64,000 bases of DNA. Origin: an uncultured Lachnospiraceae bacterium (lineage in GTDB: Bacteria; Bacillota; Clostridia; Lachnospirales; Lachnospiraceae). Location: NCBI GenBank assembly GCA_947631955.1, contig CANRNJ010000016.1:1-64000 (forward strand). The letters run 5' to 3'. The number at the start of each line of letters is the position of its first letter. Position 1 is the stretch's first letter. Shown here piece after piece: positions 7,507 through 16,159 of the stretch. Below the pieces are notes generated by a model, which saw only the letters and a list, made by a program, of their open reading frames with translations, was not told the origin of the DNA and ran no database searches. The position numbers and the translations under genes were made by a program.

Positions 7507-8966
7507 GAGAGGAAGATGTCAAAGACAAGGGACTTTACCAAAGATTGTCCGAATACTGCGCCGGTGATTTTTATCCGTATCATATGCCGGGGCATAAGCG
7601 CGGCCGGTATGCCGGGGATATGGCGCGTTATTTTGGGATCGATATAACGGAGATAGACGGTTTTGACGATCTGTATCATGCAAACGGAGTCCTGCGGGAT
7701 GCGCAGGAGCGCGCCAACCGGCTGTATGGGGCGGAGGAAACTTATTATCTGGTGAACGGCAGCACGGTGGGCGTTCTGGCGTCTGTCATGGCGGCGGCGA
7801 AACGGGGAGAGGAGATCCTGATCGCACGAAACTGTCATAGATCCGTTTACCATGCGGCGATCCTCCAAGAACTTAAACCACACTATTATTATCCGGAAAT
7901 ACTGGATGAATATGGTATTTGGGACGGTGTGGGCGCGGACGGCATCAACCGTCTGCTGGAGCAATATCCCGCATGCAGGACGGTAGTCATTACCTCGCCT
8001 ACCTACGAGGGGATCGTGTCCGATGTCAGCGCCGTCGCAAAGAGCGTACATCGGCATGGCGGCGTGCTGATCGTGGACGAGGCGCATGGCGCACACTTTG
8101 GCTTAGACGATCATATGCCGCAGAGCGCGGTCATGTGCGGTGCGGATCTGGTGGTCCACAGCCTGCATAAGACGCTGCCCTCGATGACCCAGACGGCGCT
8201 CCTGCATGTGAAAGGAGAGCGCGCAGACCGCCGGAAACTGAGGGAATATCTCAGGATGATGCAGACGAGCAGTCCTTCGTATGTGATGATGGCGAGCATG
8301 GACTGCTGCGTGCGGTATCTGGAAGAGCACGGTGCGCAGCGGTTTGCCTTTATGAAACGGCAGTATGATCTTTTCCGCAGGCAGACGGAAACGCTTAAAC
8401 ATATACGGATCGGATCAATGACACATATGTCGGAAAAAGGGTATCATCTGACGGACTGGGATATGGGAAAACTGGTGATATCTGTGAGGAATACCTCGTT
8501 GACCGGTCCGATGCTGTACCGTATCCTGCGGGAAGAATATCATCTGCAGATGGAGATGAGCGGCGCGGACTATGTGGTTGCCATTATGACGATCATGGAT
8601 ACGCACGATGGCTGGCAGAGATTGGCTGATGCGCTCCGCCGGATTGATGATAGGATAGAAGGGGAGGAGTTTGACGGCGCGGCAGGGACGGCGTCTTTGC
8701 CGGAAAAGACCGGCCCTTTTACCCCTGCGGAGATCGTCATGACCCCTGCGGACGCCTTTTGTGCGGATCGGAGGGAAGTGCCGCTTGAACAGGCGGCGGG
8801 AAAGACCGCCGCGGAGTTTGTGAATCTGTACCCGCCCGGAATACCGCTCCTTGTGCCGGGAGAGCGGGTGAGTACAGACATACTGGCAAAAATCAGAAAA
8901 TATCTTCAGGCGGGTCTTTGCGTGCAGGGCGTGACGCCGGATGCAGAGATTGCGGTCGTCCTGTAA
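7503..8966 (+). CDS. Orn/Lys/Arg decarboxylase family PLP enzyme (YaaO/SpeA-like)
   Basis: 487 aa. PLP-dependent fold type I enzyme. Visible signatures are YHMPGHKRG near residue 26, YYLVNGSTVG, IDEAHG-type VDEAHGAHFG (Asp binds the pyridine nitrogen), and VHSLHKTLPSMTQTALLH, whose Lys holds PLP. The C-terminal domain (YPPGIPLLVPGE) is characteristic of the Orn/Lys/Arg decarboxylase group. Family members decarboxylate arginine, lysine or ornithine to polyamine precursors. In Bacillus subtilis a homologue (yaaO) sits at the head of the tmk-yaaR-holB-ricT cluster, the same place as here. Which amino acid it uses is not settled. Confidence 0.85.
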   Translation: MREEDVKDKGLYQRLSEYCAGDFYPYHMPGHKRGRYAGDMARYFGIDITEIDGFDDLYHANGVLRDAQERANRLYGAEETYYLVNGSTVGVLASVMAAAKRGEEILIARNCHRSVYHAAILQELKPHYYYPEILDEYGIWDGVGADGINRLLEQYPACRTVVITSPTYEGIVSDVSAVAKSVHRHGGVLIVDEAHGAHFGLDDHMPQSAVMCGADLVVHSLHKTLPSMTQTALLHVKGERADRRKLREYLRMMQTSSPSYVMMASMDCCVRYLEEHGAQRFAFMKRQYDLFRRQTETLKHIRIGSMTHMSEKGYHLTDWDMGKLVISVRNTSLTGPMLYRILREEYHLQMEMSGADYVVAIMTIMDTHDGWQRLADALRRIDDRIEGEEFDGAAGTASLPEKTGPFTPAEIVMTPADAFCADRREVPLEQAAGKTAAEFVNLYPPGIPLLVPGERVSTDILAKIRKYLQAGLCVQGVTPDAEIAVVL

Positions 8967-9063
8967 GATTTCTCCGCCGATCTGCCGAAAACCAATGTGA
9001 AGTATTTGAATTTCCGCTTAAAATATGGCATGATTATATAGAGTGGAAAAGGTATGGCGTTTT

Positions 9064-9669
9064 ATGGGTAAAATCGTGTGTCTGATGGGCAAGAGTTCAT
9101 CGGGAAAAGATACAATCTACAAAAGGATACTTGAACAAAACGGCGTGAACCTTCAGGCGATCGTTCCCTACACTACAAGGCCGATCAGGGCCGGGGAAAA
9201 AGAAGGCGTGGAATATCATTTCACGGACGAAGCGGCGTTTCAGAAACTGGCTGCGCAGGGCAGGATAATAGAGAGCAGGGTGTACAGTACCCGCCTCGGT
9301 CTGTGGCGGTATTTCACCGTGGTGGATGAACAGGTCGATTTACAGCGGTATTCCTATGTGATGATCGGCACTCTGGAAGCATATACGCAGCTGCAGCGGT
9401 TTTACGGCAAAGATAAAGTGCTGCCGGTGATGATCGAACTGGACGACGGAGAGCGTCTGCAGAGGGCGCTTGACCGTGAGAAGGCCCAGGATCATCCGAA
9501 ATATGAGGAAATGTGCCGGCGTTTTCTGGCGGATGCGGATGATTTTTCCAAAGAAAAACGAGAACAGGCCGGTATTAAGCAGACTTTTTACAATGATGAA
9601 GTAGACCGGTGCCTTGACGAGATACTCGCATATCTTCGCGTTCATTTGGCGGATCAGGCAGGGAGGTGA
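9064..9669 (+). CDS. guanylate kinase-like protein
   Basis: 201 aa from ATG 9064 (AAAAGG upstream); GTG at 9043 is an alternative. P loop GKSSSGKDT near residue 9, then the GMP-binding-type block YTTRPIRAGEKEGVEYHF. Guanylate kinase phosphorylates GMP to GDP. The segment after the GMP site (ESRVYSTRLGLWRYFTV) differs from the usual YGTP-containing motif, so it may be a divergent paralogue with another role. It sits where Bacillus has thymidylate kinase (tmk), just before yaaR and holB; the stop is 6 nt from the next start. Confidence 0.8.
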   Translation: MGKIVCLMGKSSSGKDTIYKRILEQNGVNLQAIVPYTTRPIRAGEKEGVEYHFTDEAAFQKLAAQGRIIESRVYSTRLGLWRYFTVVDEQVDLQRYSYVMIGTLEAYTQLQRFYGKDKVLPVMIELDDGERLQRALDREKAQDHPKYEEMCRRFLADADDFSKEKREQAGIKQTFYNDEVDRCLDEILAYLRVHLADQAGR

Positions 9670-9675
9670 TGCGGC

Positions 9676-10116
9676 GTGGATATTAAAGTCAATCAGATGC
9701 AGCAGGCGATGCCCGTGGAACAGACCCAGCAGGTGCAGGAGTCGGACGGGACCTTTAAATTTACGCTGGTCAGCAGGATAGAGGAACAGGATCTGCAGAA
9801 CGCCCTGACCAATATGATGGAGGAGATCACAAGGCAGGGCGAGAAGCTTTCCAAGCACCGCGACATCAAGGATATGAAGCGCTATCGTTCGCTGATCAAG
9901 GACTTTTTAAACGAGGTAGTCAACCGTTCCCATGCCTTTTCCAGAGAGAACTTTCTTGACCGGAAAGGGCGGCACAGGGTGTACGGCATTATCCGGCTGA
10001 TCGATGAAAATCTGGATCAGTTGGCACAGGAGCTGGTCAAGGATGAACAGGATAATCTGGCGATCCTGAATAAGATCGGAGAGATCCGGGGGCTGCTGCT
10101 GGATATTTTCACATAA
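9676..10116 (+). CDS. YaaR family protein (DUF327)
   Basis: 146 aa from GTG 9676 with GGGAGGTGAT upstream. Matches the YaaR family in size and in the core motif [20 protein letters not shown] followed by [19 protein letters not shown]. The protein looks all-helical and cytoplasmic. Its function is unknown, though the gene is nearly always next to holB in Firmicutes, as here (19 nt before holB). Confidence 0.85.
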   Translation: MDIKVNQMQQAMPVEQTQQVQESDGTFKFTLVSRIEEQDLQNALTNMMEEITRQGEKLSKHRDIKDMKRYRSLIKDFLNEVVNRSHAFSRENFLDRKGRHRVYGIIRLIDENLDQLAQELVKDEQDNLAILNKIGEIRGLLLDIFT

Positions 10117-10135
10117 TGATAAAGGGTGGTTATAG

Positions 10136-11125
10136 ATGGCTAAATTTACGGATATCATAGGACAGGAACAGATCAAAGAGCATCTGCGCAATGCGATCTC
10201 GACCGGCAAGGTTTCGCATGCGTATATTATCAACGGGGAGAGAAGTTCCGGCAAAGAGTTCATTGCCCGTGTGTTTGCGATGGCCCTACAGTGCGAGAAA
10301 GGCGGTGTTGAGCCATGCGAAGAGTGTCATTCCTGCAGACAGGCGCTCAGCGGCAATCAGCCGGATATCTTATATGTGAGTCATGAGAAGCCGAATACGA
10401 TAGGCGTGGAGGATATCCGGGAGCAGATCAACGGCGATATCGGAGTGAAACCCTACAGCAGCCGTTATAAGATCTATATTATGAATGAAGGCGAAAAAAT
10501 GACGGTTCAGGCTCAGAACGCGCTCTTAAAGACGCTTGAGGAACCGCCCGAATATGCGGTGATCCTTATTTTGACGACGCAGGTGGAAGCGCTCCTGCCC
10601 ACGATCCTGAGCAGATGCGTAGTGTTAAATATGAAACCTGTGCCGGATGAACTTGTCAAGAAGTATCTGATGGAAGAATTGAAAGTGCCGGATTATAAGG
10701 CAAACATCTGTGTCGCATTTGCAAGGGGCAATATCGGCAAAGCGAAGCTTCTTGCGGCGAGCGAAGAGTTTGAAAAGGTCAAGGACGAGGCGGTCACGCT
10801 TGTAAAATATATCAATGACATGGAAATCAGCGATATCGTCAAGGCGATCAAGAAGATATCGGAGTACAAGTTTGACGTCAACGATTATTTGGACATCCTT
10901 TCCGTCTGGTACCGGGACGTGCTTTTGTTTAAGGCGACCAAAGACATCAACAGCCTGATCTTCAAAGAAGAGATACAGCAGATCATGCGGGTGTCGGACA
11001 GGAGCACTTACGAGGGGATAGAAACGATCGTCAATGCCTTACAGCAGGCCAAGCGGAGATTGGAGGCCAACGTTAATTTCGATCTGACGATGGAGCTTCT
11101 CCTTTTGACGATCAAAGAAAATTGA
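10136..11125 (+). CDS. holB: DNA polymerase III subunit delta'
   Basis: 329 aa. AAA+ clamp-loader fold: DIIGQEQIKEHLRNAI at the N terminus, a zinc site CEKGGVEPCEECHSC near residue 52, sensor-type block AQNALLKTLEEPPEYAVILILTT near 125, and TILSRC. The Walker A position reads NGERSSGKEF, which keeps GKE but deviates from GxxGxGKT, as delta' proteins often do because they do not hydrolyse ATP. Part of the clamp loader of the replisome. Lies between yaaR and ricT, the conserved Firmicutes order. Confidence 0.93.
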   Translation: MAKFTDIIGQEQIKEHLRNAISTGKVSHAYIINGERSSGKEFIARVFAMALQCEKGGVEPCEECHSCRQALSGNQPDILYVSHEKPNTIGVEDIREQINGDIGVKPYSSRYKIYIMNEGEKMTVQAQNALLKTLEEPPEYAVILILTTQVEALLPTILSRCVVLNMKPVPDELVKKYLMEELKVPDYKANICVAFARGNIGKAKLLAASEEFEKVKDEAVTLVKYINDMEISDIVKAIKKISEYKFDVNDYLDILSVWYRDVLLFKATKDINSLIFKEEIQQIMRVSDRSTYEGIETIVNALQQAKRRLEANVNFDLTMELLLLTIKEN

Positions 11126-11174
11126 AAGCCGGATGCTGAGAACAGCGGGCCGGAAATCTGGAGGTTGATAGATT

Positions 11175-12089
11175 ATGATACGAGTGATAGGGGTGCGGTT
11201 TCGTACCGCCGGTAAGATATACTATTTCGATCCGGGCAGACTGGATATCAAGAAGAACGATCATGTTATCGTGGAAACGGCGCGGGGGATCGAATACGGC
11301 ACCGTAGTGGGCGACCCCAAAGAAGAAGAGGAAGACAAGGTGATCCAGCCGCTCAAAGCGGTGCTCCGTATAGCGACGCCCAAGGACGACGAGCAGGAGG
11401 CGGCAAACAAGCTGAAAGAAAAAGACGCGTTTAAGATCTGCCTTGAAAAGATCAGGAAGCATAACCTGCAGATGAAACTGATCGACGCGGAGTATACGTT
11501 TGACAACAACAAAGTGTTGTTTTATTTTACGGCGGACGGACGTATCGATTTCCGCGAACTGGTCAAAGATCTGGCCTCCGTCTTTAAGACAAGGATAGAG
11601 CTCAGGCAGATAGGCGTCAGGGATGAAACGAAGATCCTCGGCGGCATTGGCATCTGCGGCAGGCCTCTGTGCTGCCACAGTTATTTGTCTGAATTTGCTC
11701 CCGTATCGATCAAGATGGCCAAGGAACAGAATCTGTCTTTGAATCCGACCAAAATATCCGGAGTCTGCGGCAGACTTATGTGCTGTCTTAAGAATGAGGA
11801 GGAAACCTACGAGGAACTGAACAGACGCCTTCCTAATCCGGGGGATTTCGTGACGACCGAGGACGGACTGAAAGGGGAAGTGCACAGCGTCAATGTACTC
11901 CGCCAGCTTGTCAAGGTCATTGTGGATGTGGATGATGAAAAAGAGATTCAGGAGTATAGAGTGGAGCAGCTTCATTTTAAAAAGAAGCACAATAAGAACC
12001 GTAAGCTGGATGTGAGCGAGGCAGAATTGAAGGAACTGGAGAAAATGGAAAAACAAGATTCCGCCGCCTCCAAACTGGACGAAAACTGA
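11175..12089 (+). CDS. ricT: RicT/YaaT PSP1-domain protein
   Basis: 304 aa. PSP1 domain with the family's Cys clusters: CGRPLCCHSYL near residue 161 and CGRLMCC near 198, which in Bacillus RicT help hold Fe-S clusters of the RicAFT complex with YlbF and YmcA. That complex affects RNase Y processing, sporulation, competence and biofilm formation. The C terminus (about 255-304) is a charged helical tail. The stop overlaps the trmN6 start by 1 nt. Confidence 0.9.
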   Translation: MIRVIGVRFRTAGKIYYFDPGRLDIKKNDHVIVETARGIEYGTVVGDPKEEEEDKVIQPLKAVLRIATPKDDEQEAANKLKEKDAFKICLEKIRKHNLQMKLIDAEYTFDNNKVLFYFTADGRIDFRELVKDLASVFKTRIELRQIGVRDETKILGGIGICGRPLCCHSYLSEFAPVSIKMAKEQNLSLNPTKISGVCGRLMCCLKNEEETYEELNRRLPNPGDFVTTEDGLKGEVHSVNVLRQLVKVIVDVDDEKEIQEYRVEQLHFKKKHNKNRKLDVSEAELKELEKMEKQDSAASKLDEN

Positions 12090-12829
12090 TGGAGAAGATC
12101 TGCTTAAAAGAACACGAAAGGATCGATGATCTGGAGCGCAACGGATACCGTATCATTCAGGATACCGAGCGTTTCTGTTTTGGTATGGACGCCGTGCTGC
12201 TGTCCGGATTTGCCAGAGTAAAAGACGGCGCCTTTGTGTTGGATCTGGGTACGGGGACAGGGATCATCCCGATCCTGTTGGAGGCTAAGACCAAAGCGGC
12301 GCATCTGACCGGGTTAGAGATCCAGAAGGACAGTGCGGATATGGCATCGCGCAGCGTGCGGCTCAACGGGTTGGAGGATAAGATCGATATTGTCACAGGA
12401 GATATTAAAGAGGCAGAAAGTCTGTTTGACGCTGCTTCTTTTGATGTTGTCACTTGCAATCCACCCTACATGACAAGCCGACATGGGCTGACCAATCCCA
12501 ATGACGCCAAAGCGGTCGCCCGGCATGAGATCCTCTGTACTTTGGAGGATGTGGTGGCGCAGACGGCGAAGCTGCTGAAACCGGGCGGGAATTTTTTTAT
12601 GGTGCACCGGCCGTTCCGGCTGGCGGAGATCATGGTTTTGCTGCGCACATATAAATTGGAGCCAAAGAGGATGCAGCTTGTGTATCCTTATGTGGACAGG
12701 GAGCCCAATATGGTGCTGATCGAGGCAAACCGGGGCGGCCGTCCGAGAATGACGGTAGAAAAACCGCTTATCATATTTGAGAAGCCGGGCGTGTACATGC
12801 CGGCGATACGGGAGATCTACGGATTTTGA
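12089..12829 (+). CDS. trmN6: tRNA1(Val) (adenine(37)-N6)-methyltransferase family
   Basis: 246 aa. SAM-binding Rossmann motif VLDLGTGTGIIPILLE near residue 48 and the N6-adenine methyltransferase motif IV NPPY near 128. N-terminal RFCFGMDAVLLSGFA is typical of the YabB/TrmN6 group, which methylates A37 of tRNA1-Val in E. coli. In Bacillus yabB lies in the same cluster. The exact tRNA substrate here is inferred from family. Confidence 0.85.
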   Translation: MEKICLKEHERIDDLERNGYRIIQDTERFCFGMDAVLLSGFARVKDGAFVLDLGTGTGIIPILLEAKTKAAHLTGLEIQKDSADMASRSVRLNGLEDKIDIVTGDIKEAESLFDAASFDVVTCNPPYMTSRHGLTNPNDAKAVARHEILCTLEDVVAQTAKLLKPGGNFFMVHRPFRLAEIMVLLRTYKLEPKRMQLVYPYVDREPNMVLIEANRGGRPRMTVEKPLIIFEKPGVYMPAIREIYGF

Positions 12830-12849
12830 CGAAGCAGGAAGGAGATCAT

Positions 12850-13692
12850 ATGCCGGGAACATTATATCTGTGCGCGACTCCCATCGGCAATCTGGGCGAC
12901 ATGACTCCTAGAGTGGTCGAAACGCTCCGGGACGTGGACATGATCGCCGCGGAAGATACGCGCAACAGCATAAAGCTGTTAAATCATTTTGACATCAGAA
13001 CGTCTATGACCAGTTACCATGAATATAACAAAATAGAAAAAGCGGAATATCTCGTGGAACAGATGCGGCAGGGCAAAGACGTCGCGCTGATCACGGATGC
13101 GGGAACGCCCGCCATCTCCGATCCCGGAGAGGTGCTGGTACAGAAGTGCTACGAAGCGGGGATCCCGGTGACGTCCCTGCCGGGGGCGTCCGCCTGTATC
13201 ACGGCGCTCACGCTGTCGGGGCTCAGTACGCGGAGATTCTGTTTTGAAGCTTTCCTTCCGGCCGATAAGAAGGAGAAAGCGGCGATTCTGGAGGAGTTGA
13301 AAGAGGAGTCGCGCACGATCATTCTCTACGAGGCGCCCCATCGTCTTGTGAAGACCCTGCAGGAATTATTGGAAGCGCTGGGCAGCCGCCGTATCACGTT
13401 ATGCCGGGAACTGACCAAAAAGTTTGAAACGGTGCTTCCGACAACGATAGAGGATGCGCTCCTTATGTATGCGGACGAAGAACCCCGCGGCGAGTATGTC
13501 CTTGTCGTGGAGGGCAAGAGCCTTGAACAGAAAAAAGTGGAGCAGCGGGCGGCATGGCAGAGTATGAGCATAGAGGAGCACATGGCCTGTTATGAGCGTG
13601 ACGGTATAGACGAGAAGCAGGCAATGAAATTGGTCGCCAAAGACCGAGGGGTGTCCAAAAGAGATATTTATCAATATTTCTTATCAAAGTGA
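12850..13692 (+). CDS. rsmI: 16S rRNA (cytidine(1402)-2'-O)-methyltransferase
   Basis: 280 aa from ATG 12850, which has AAGGAG seven bases upstream; an in-frame TTG at 12826 is rejected. Tetrapyrrole-methylase fold with LYLCATPIGNLGDMTPR, AAEDTRNS, DAGTPAISDPG and LPGASACITAL, all diagnostic of RsmI, which modifies C1402 in the ribosomal P site. C-terminal KRDIYQYF also matches. Last gene of the replication/RNA-modification block. Confidence 0.93.
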   Translation: MPGTLYLCATPIGNLGDMTPRVVETLRDVDMIAAEDTRNSIKLLNHFDIRTSMTSYHEYNKIEKAEYLVEQMRQGKDVALITDAGTPAISDPGEVLVQKCYEAGIPVTSLPGASACITALTLSGLSTRRFCFEAFLPADKKEKAAILEELKEESRTIILYEAPHRLVKTLQELLEALGSRRITLCRELTKKFETVLPTTIEDALLMYADEEPRGEYVLVVEGKSLEQKKVEQRAAWQSMSIEEHMACYERDGIDEKQAMKLVAKDRGVSKRDIYQYFLSK

Positions 13693-13726
13693 ATTGACAA
13701 AACACAGAAAACCCGTAAAATTATGA

Positions 13727-13755
13727 TTGACAAATATATGGTCAGATAATATACT
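13727..13755 (+). promoter_or_regulatory. sigma-A promoter of acpP
   Basis: TTGACA (13727-13732), 17-bp spacer, TATACT (13750-13755): a near-consensus promoter 47 nt before the acpP start. The FabT-like operator begins at the last base of the -10 box. Confidence 0.8.
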
Positions 13756-13767
13756 TTGAGTGTCAAA
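13755..13767. promoter_or_regulatory. FabT-like operator at acpP
   Basis: Palindrome TTTGA-GTG-TCAAA overlapping the transcription start of the acpP promoter. The half-site pattern TTTGA-N3-TCAAA is that of FabT operators in streptococci and enterococci. The following bases CTATTTT are shared with the site at the marR-family gene (24184-24203). A bound protein there would block initiation. Confidence 0.7.
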
Positions 13768-13801
13768 CTATTTTATCTGATGTAAAAAAGGAGATTGGAA
13801 A

Positions 13802-14035
13802 ATGTTAGAGAGAGTTATCGAGATCATTCAAGAACAGTTGAATTTGGACGGGGTGGAAATTACGGAAGAGTCTTCTTTCAAAGATGATTTGGGTGCGGAT
13901 TCCTTGGATTTATTTGAATTGGTTATGGCTTTTGAAGAAGAGTACGGCGTTGAGATACCTTCCGAAGATCTGGAGCAGATCACGACGGTAGGCGCCGTTG
14001 TTGAGTATATGAAAAACAAAGGCGTAGAAGCGTAA
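13802..14035 (+). CDS. acpP: acyl carrier protein
   Basis: 77 aa, acidic. The phosphopantetheine site is Ser34 in [20 protein letters not shown]. The protein carries growing acyl chains for the Fab enzymes encoded downstream. AAGGAG precedes the ATG. It opens the fatty acid synthesis cluster and has its own strong promoter with a FabT-like operator. Confidence 0.96.
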   Translation: MLERVIEIIQEQLNLDGVEITEESSFKDDLGADSLDLFELVMAFEEEYGVEIPSEDLEQITTVGAVVEYMKNKGVEA

Positions 14036-14076
14036 TTGCCCGATGCGGTTTACTCAATGTAGGTAAGAGGTATACG

Positions 14077-15000
14077 ATGAAAACACGAATTACAGAACTC
14101 TTAGGTATCGAGTATCCGATCATTCAGGGCGGAATGGCATGGGTCGCTGAATACCATCTCGCATCGGCTGTTTCAGAAGCAGGCGGTCTGGGGATCATCG
14201 GTGCGGGCGGAGCCCCGGCGTCTTTTGTCAGAGAGCAGATACGGAAGGTCAAAGAGATCACGAAGAAACCTTTTGGGGTCAACCTGATGCTGATGAATCC
14301 GGAAGCGGATGAGATCGCCAAGGTGATCGTAGAGGAAGGCGTTTCGGCCGTTACTACAGGAGCGGGTAATCCGGGAAAATATCTTGAAGCTTGGAAAGCG
14401 GCGGGTATTAAAGTAATGCCTGTGGTCGCAAGCGTGGCGCTTGCCCGAATGATGGAACGCGCGGGAGTCGATGCCGTGATCGCAGAAGGCATGGAGAGCG
14501 GCGGACATATCGGTTCTGCGACAACCATGACGCTTGTTCCTCAGGTGGTTGACGCCGTAAATATCCCGGTGGCAGCGGCAGGAGGGATCGCGGACGGCAG
14601 AGGTTTCGCGGCGGCTATGATGCTGGGCGCGGAAGCGGTACAGATGGGCACGAGATTCGTAGTGGCCAAAGAATCCATCGTGCATGAGAATTATAAGAAG
14701 AAAATTCTGGCGGCAAAAGATATCGATTCAGAGGTAACGGGCATGTCGCACGGACATCCGGTCCGCCAGATCCGTAATAGTATGACACGGGAATACCTGA
14801 AGCTGGAGAAAGAAGGAGCTCCGTTTGAGGAGCTGGAACAGCTGACGCTCGGCGCTCTGCGCAAAGCGGTCGTGGAAGGGGATACCGTAAACGGCACGCT
14901 TATGGCGGGCCAGATCGCCGGTATGGTCAAGGAAGAAAAGACATGCGCGGAAATAATTGAAGAGATCATGCAGCAGGCGCATACGCTGCTTAAGGCGTAA
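14077..15000 (+). CDS. fabK: enoyl-[acyl-carrier-protein] reductase II (FabK)
   Basis: 307 aa FMN-dependent TIM-barrel reductase. Signatures are YPIIQGGMAWVAEY at the N terminus, GGLGIIGAGG, EGMESGGHIG near residue 138 and PVAAAGGIADGRG near 165 with AVQMGTRF. FabK performs the last, NAD(P)H-dependent step of each elongation cycle, and its place between acpP and fabD is common in Firmicutes. A hairpin with a short T-rich tail follows before fabD. Confidence 0.9.
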   Translation: MKTRITELLGIEYPIIQGGMAWVAEYHLASAVSEAGGLGIIGAGGAPASFVREQIRKVKEITKKPFGVNLMLMNPEADEIAKVIVEEGVSAVTTGAGNPGKYLEAWKAAGIKVMPVVASVALARMMERAGVDAVIAEGMESGGHIGSATTMTLVPQVVDAVNIPVAAAGGIADGRGFAAAMMLGAEAVQMGTRFVVAKESIVHENYKKKILAAKDIDSEVTGMSHGHPVRQIRNSMTREYLKLEKEGAPFEELEQLTLGALRKAVVEGDTVNGTLMAGQIAGMVKEEKTCAEIIEEIMQQAHTLLKA

Positions 15001-15060
15001 CATTATACAGCCTGCAGTACCGTATGAATGGCAGCGCTGTTTGGAGAAAAGAGATCGTGG

Positions 15061-15088
15061 GCGCAAGCGTGGCGGCTTGCGCTTCTTT
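15061..15088 (+). terminator. intrinsic terminator after fabK
   Basis: GCGCAAGC pairs GCTTGCGC across a 6-nt loop, then TTCTTT. The T tract is imperfect, so termination may be partial. It separates acpP-fabK from the fabD gene set. Confidence 0.6.
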
Positions 15089-15096
15089 AGGACCAA

Positions 15097-15117
15097 ATAC
15101 TTTGAAATTCAAAGTAT
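15097..15117. promoter_or_regulatory. FabT-like operator upstream of fabD
   Basis: Perfect 21-bp palindrome whose core is TTTGA-AAT-TCAAA (15101-15113), extended by ATAC/GTAT on each side. Same half-sites as at acpP and at the marR-family gene. It lies between the fabK terminator and fabD, 70 nt before the fabD start. No strong promoter is evident beside it; TTGCGC (15077) with TACTTT (15098) is a weak candidate. Confidence 0.7.
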
Positions 15118-15186
15118 TGACGCCTGAAAGGCAGACGCCGCAGCCGGGCGGATGAACGGCATAGGATTAGGAAAGGAAGGTATGGG

Positions 15187-16110
15187 ATGGGTAAGACAGT
15201 GTTTATGTTTCCGGGACAGGGAGCGCAGTATGTGGGAATGGGTCAGGATTTCTATGAACAGATCCCGGTCTGCCGGGAAATGTTTGAACTGGCAGGCAGG
15301 GCGGCCGGGTTGGACGTGGCGGCGCTCTGTTTTGAGGAAAACGAGAAGATAAATATCACGGAATATACGCAGATCGCCATGCTGGCGGTGGAAGTAGCGA
15401 TCTTAAAAGCGGTGGAAGAGAGAGGGATCAGGCCGGATATCACGGGCGGTTTAAGTCTGGGCGAATACGGCGCGCTGACGGCCAGCGGCGTAATGAGTGA
15501 AGAAGACGTATTCCGGATCGTGCGCAAGCGCGGAATCTATATGCAGGAAGCCGTACCGGATGGAGGCGCAATGGCAGCCGTGCTCGGTCTGGATACCGCG
15601 GTCATCGAGAAGATCTGCGAAGAAACGGCCGGAACGGTTTCAATCGCCAACTACAACTGTCCCGGACAGATCGTGATCACGGGAGAGGCGGCGGCCGTGC
15701 AGGCGGCGTCGGCCAAAATAACGGAAGCGGGCGCAAAAAAGTGCGTGCCCTTAAAGGTCAGCGGTCCTTTTCATTCCGCCATGCTGACAGGCGCCGGAGA
15801 AAAACTGGCGAAGGAATTGGAGAACGTTTCGATCCATGATATCCGGATCCCTTATATTGCCAATGTGACGGCAGATTATGTGAAAGACAAGGAAGAAGTC
15901 AAGCCGCTGCTGCAGCGTCAGGTGTCGCATCCGGTAAGATGGCAGCAGTCCGTGGAGCGCATGATCGCAGACGGAGCGGATACGTTTATTGAGATCGGAC
16001 CGGGCAAGACGCTGTCCGGTTTCATGCGCAGAATCAACAAAGACATGAAGGTTTATAACGTAGAGAAAACGGAAGACTTGGACAAACTGAGCACACAGCT
16101 TGGCTTATAG
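15187..16110 (+). CDS. fabD: ACP S-malonyltransferase
   Basis: 307 aa. Malonyl-CoA:ACP transacylase with N-terminal FMFPGQGAQYVGMGQDF, nucleophile Ser in GGLSLGEYGAL near residue 90 (the usual GHSLGE has Leu for His here), VSGPFHSAML carrying the catalytic His near 197, and EIGPGKTLSGF near 275. It loads malonyl groups on ACP. Heads the second fab transcription segment. Confidence 0.94.
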   Translation: MGKTVFMFPGQGAQYVGMGQDFYEQIPVCREMFELAGRAAGLDVAALCFEENEKINITEYTQIAMLAVEVAILKAVEERGIRPDITGGLSLGEYGALTASGVMSEEDVFRIVRKRGIYMQEAVPDGGAMAAVLGLDTAVIEKICEETAGTVSIANYNCPGQIVITGEAAAVQAASAKITEAGAKKCVPLKVSGPFHSAMLTGAGEKLAKELENVSIHDIRIPYIANVTADYVKDKEEVKPLLQRQVSHPVRWQQSVERMIADGADTFIEIGPGKTLSGFMRRINKDMKVYNVEKTEDLDKLSTQLGL

Positions 16111-16159
16111 GGCGTATGTGCAGAAAAGTTTCATATAACGATTGGACAGGAGGAAATCT

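Noticed and set aside
7503-8966. Calling the decarboxylase-family gene speA or cadA
   Set aside because: The motifs show the family, but the substrate-specific residues cannot be judged by eye, so no symbol is given.
11112-12056. Long minus-strand frame opposite ricT
   Set aside because: Antisense shadow of a well-conserved gene; no start site or family match.
12826-12849. TTG start for rsmI overlapping the trmN6 stop
   Set aside because: The ATG at 12850 has a proper AAGGAG site and matches the family's N terminus.
13755-13767. FapR operator at acpP
   Set aside because: FapR sites are longer with a different core; the TTTGA-N3-TCAAA form fits FabT and a MarR gene is nearby.
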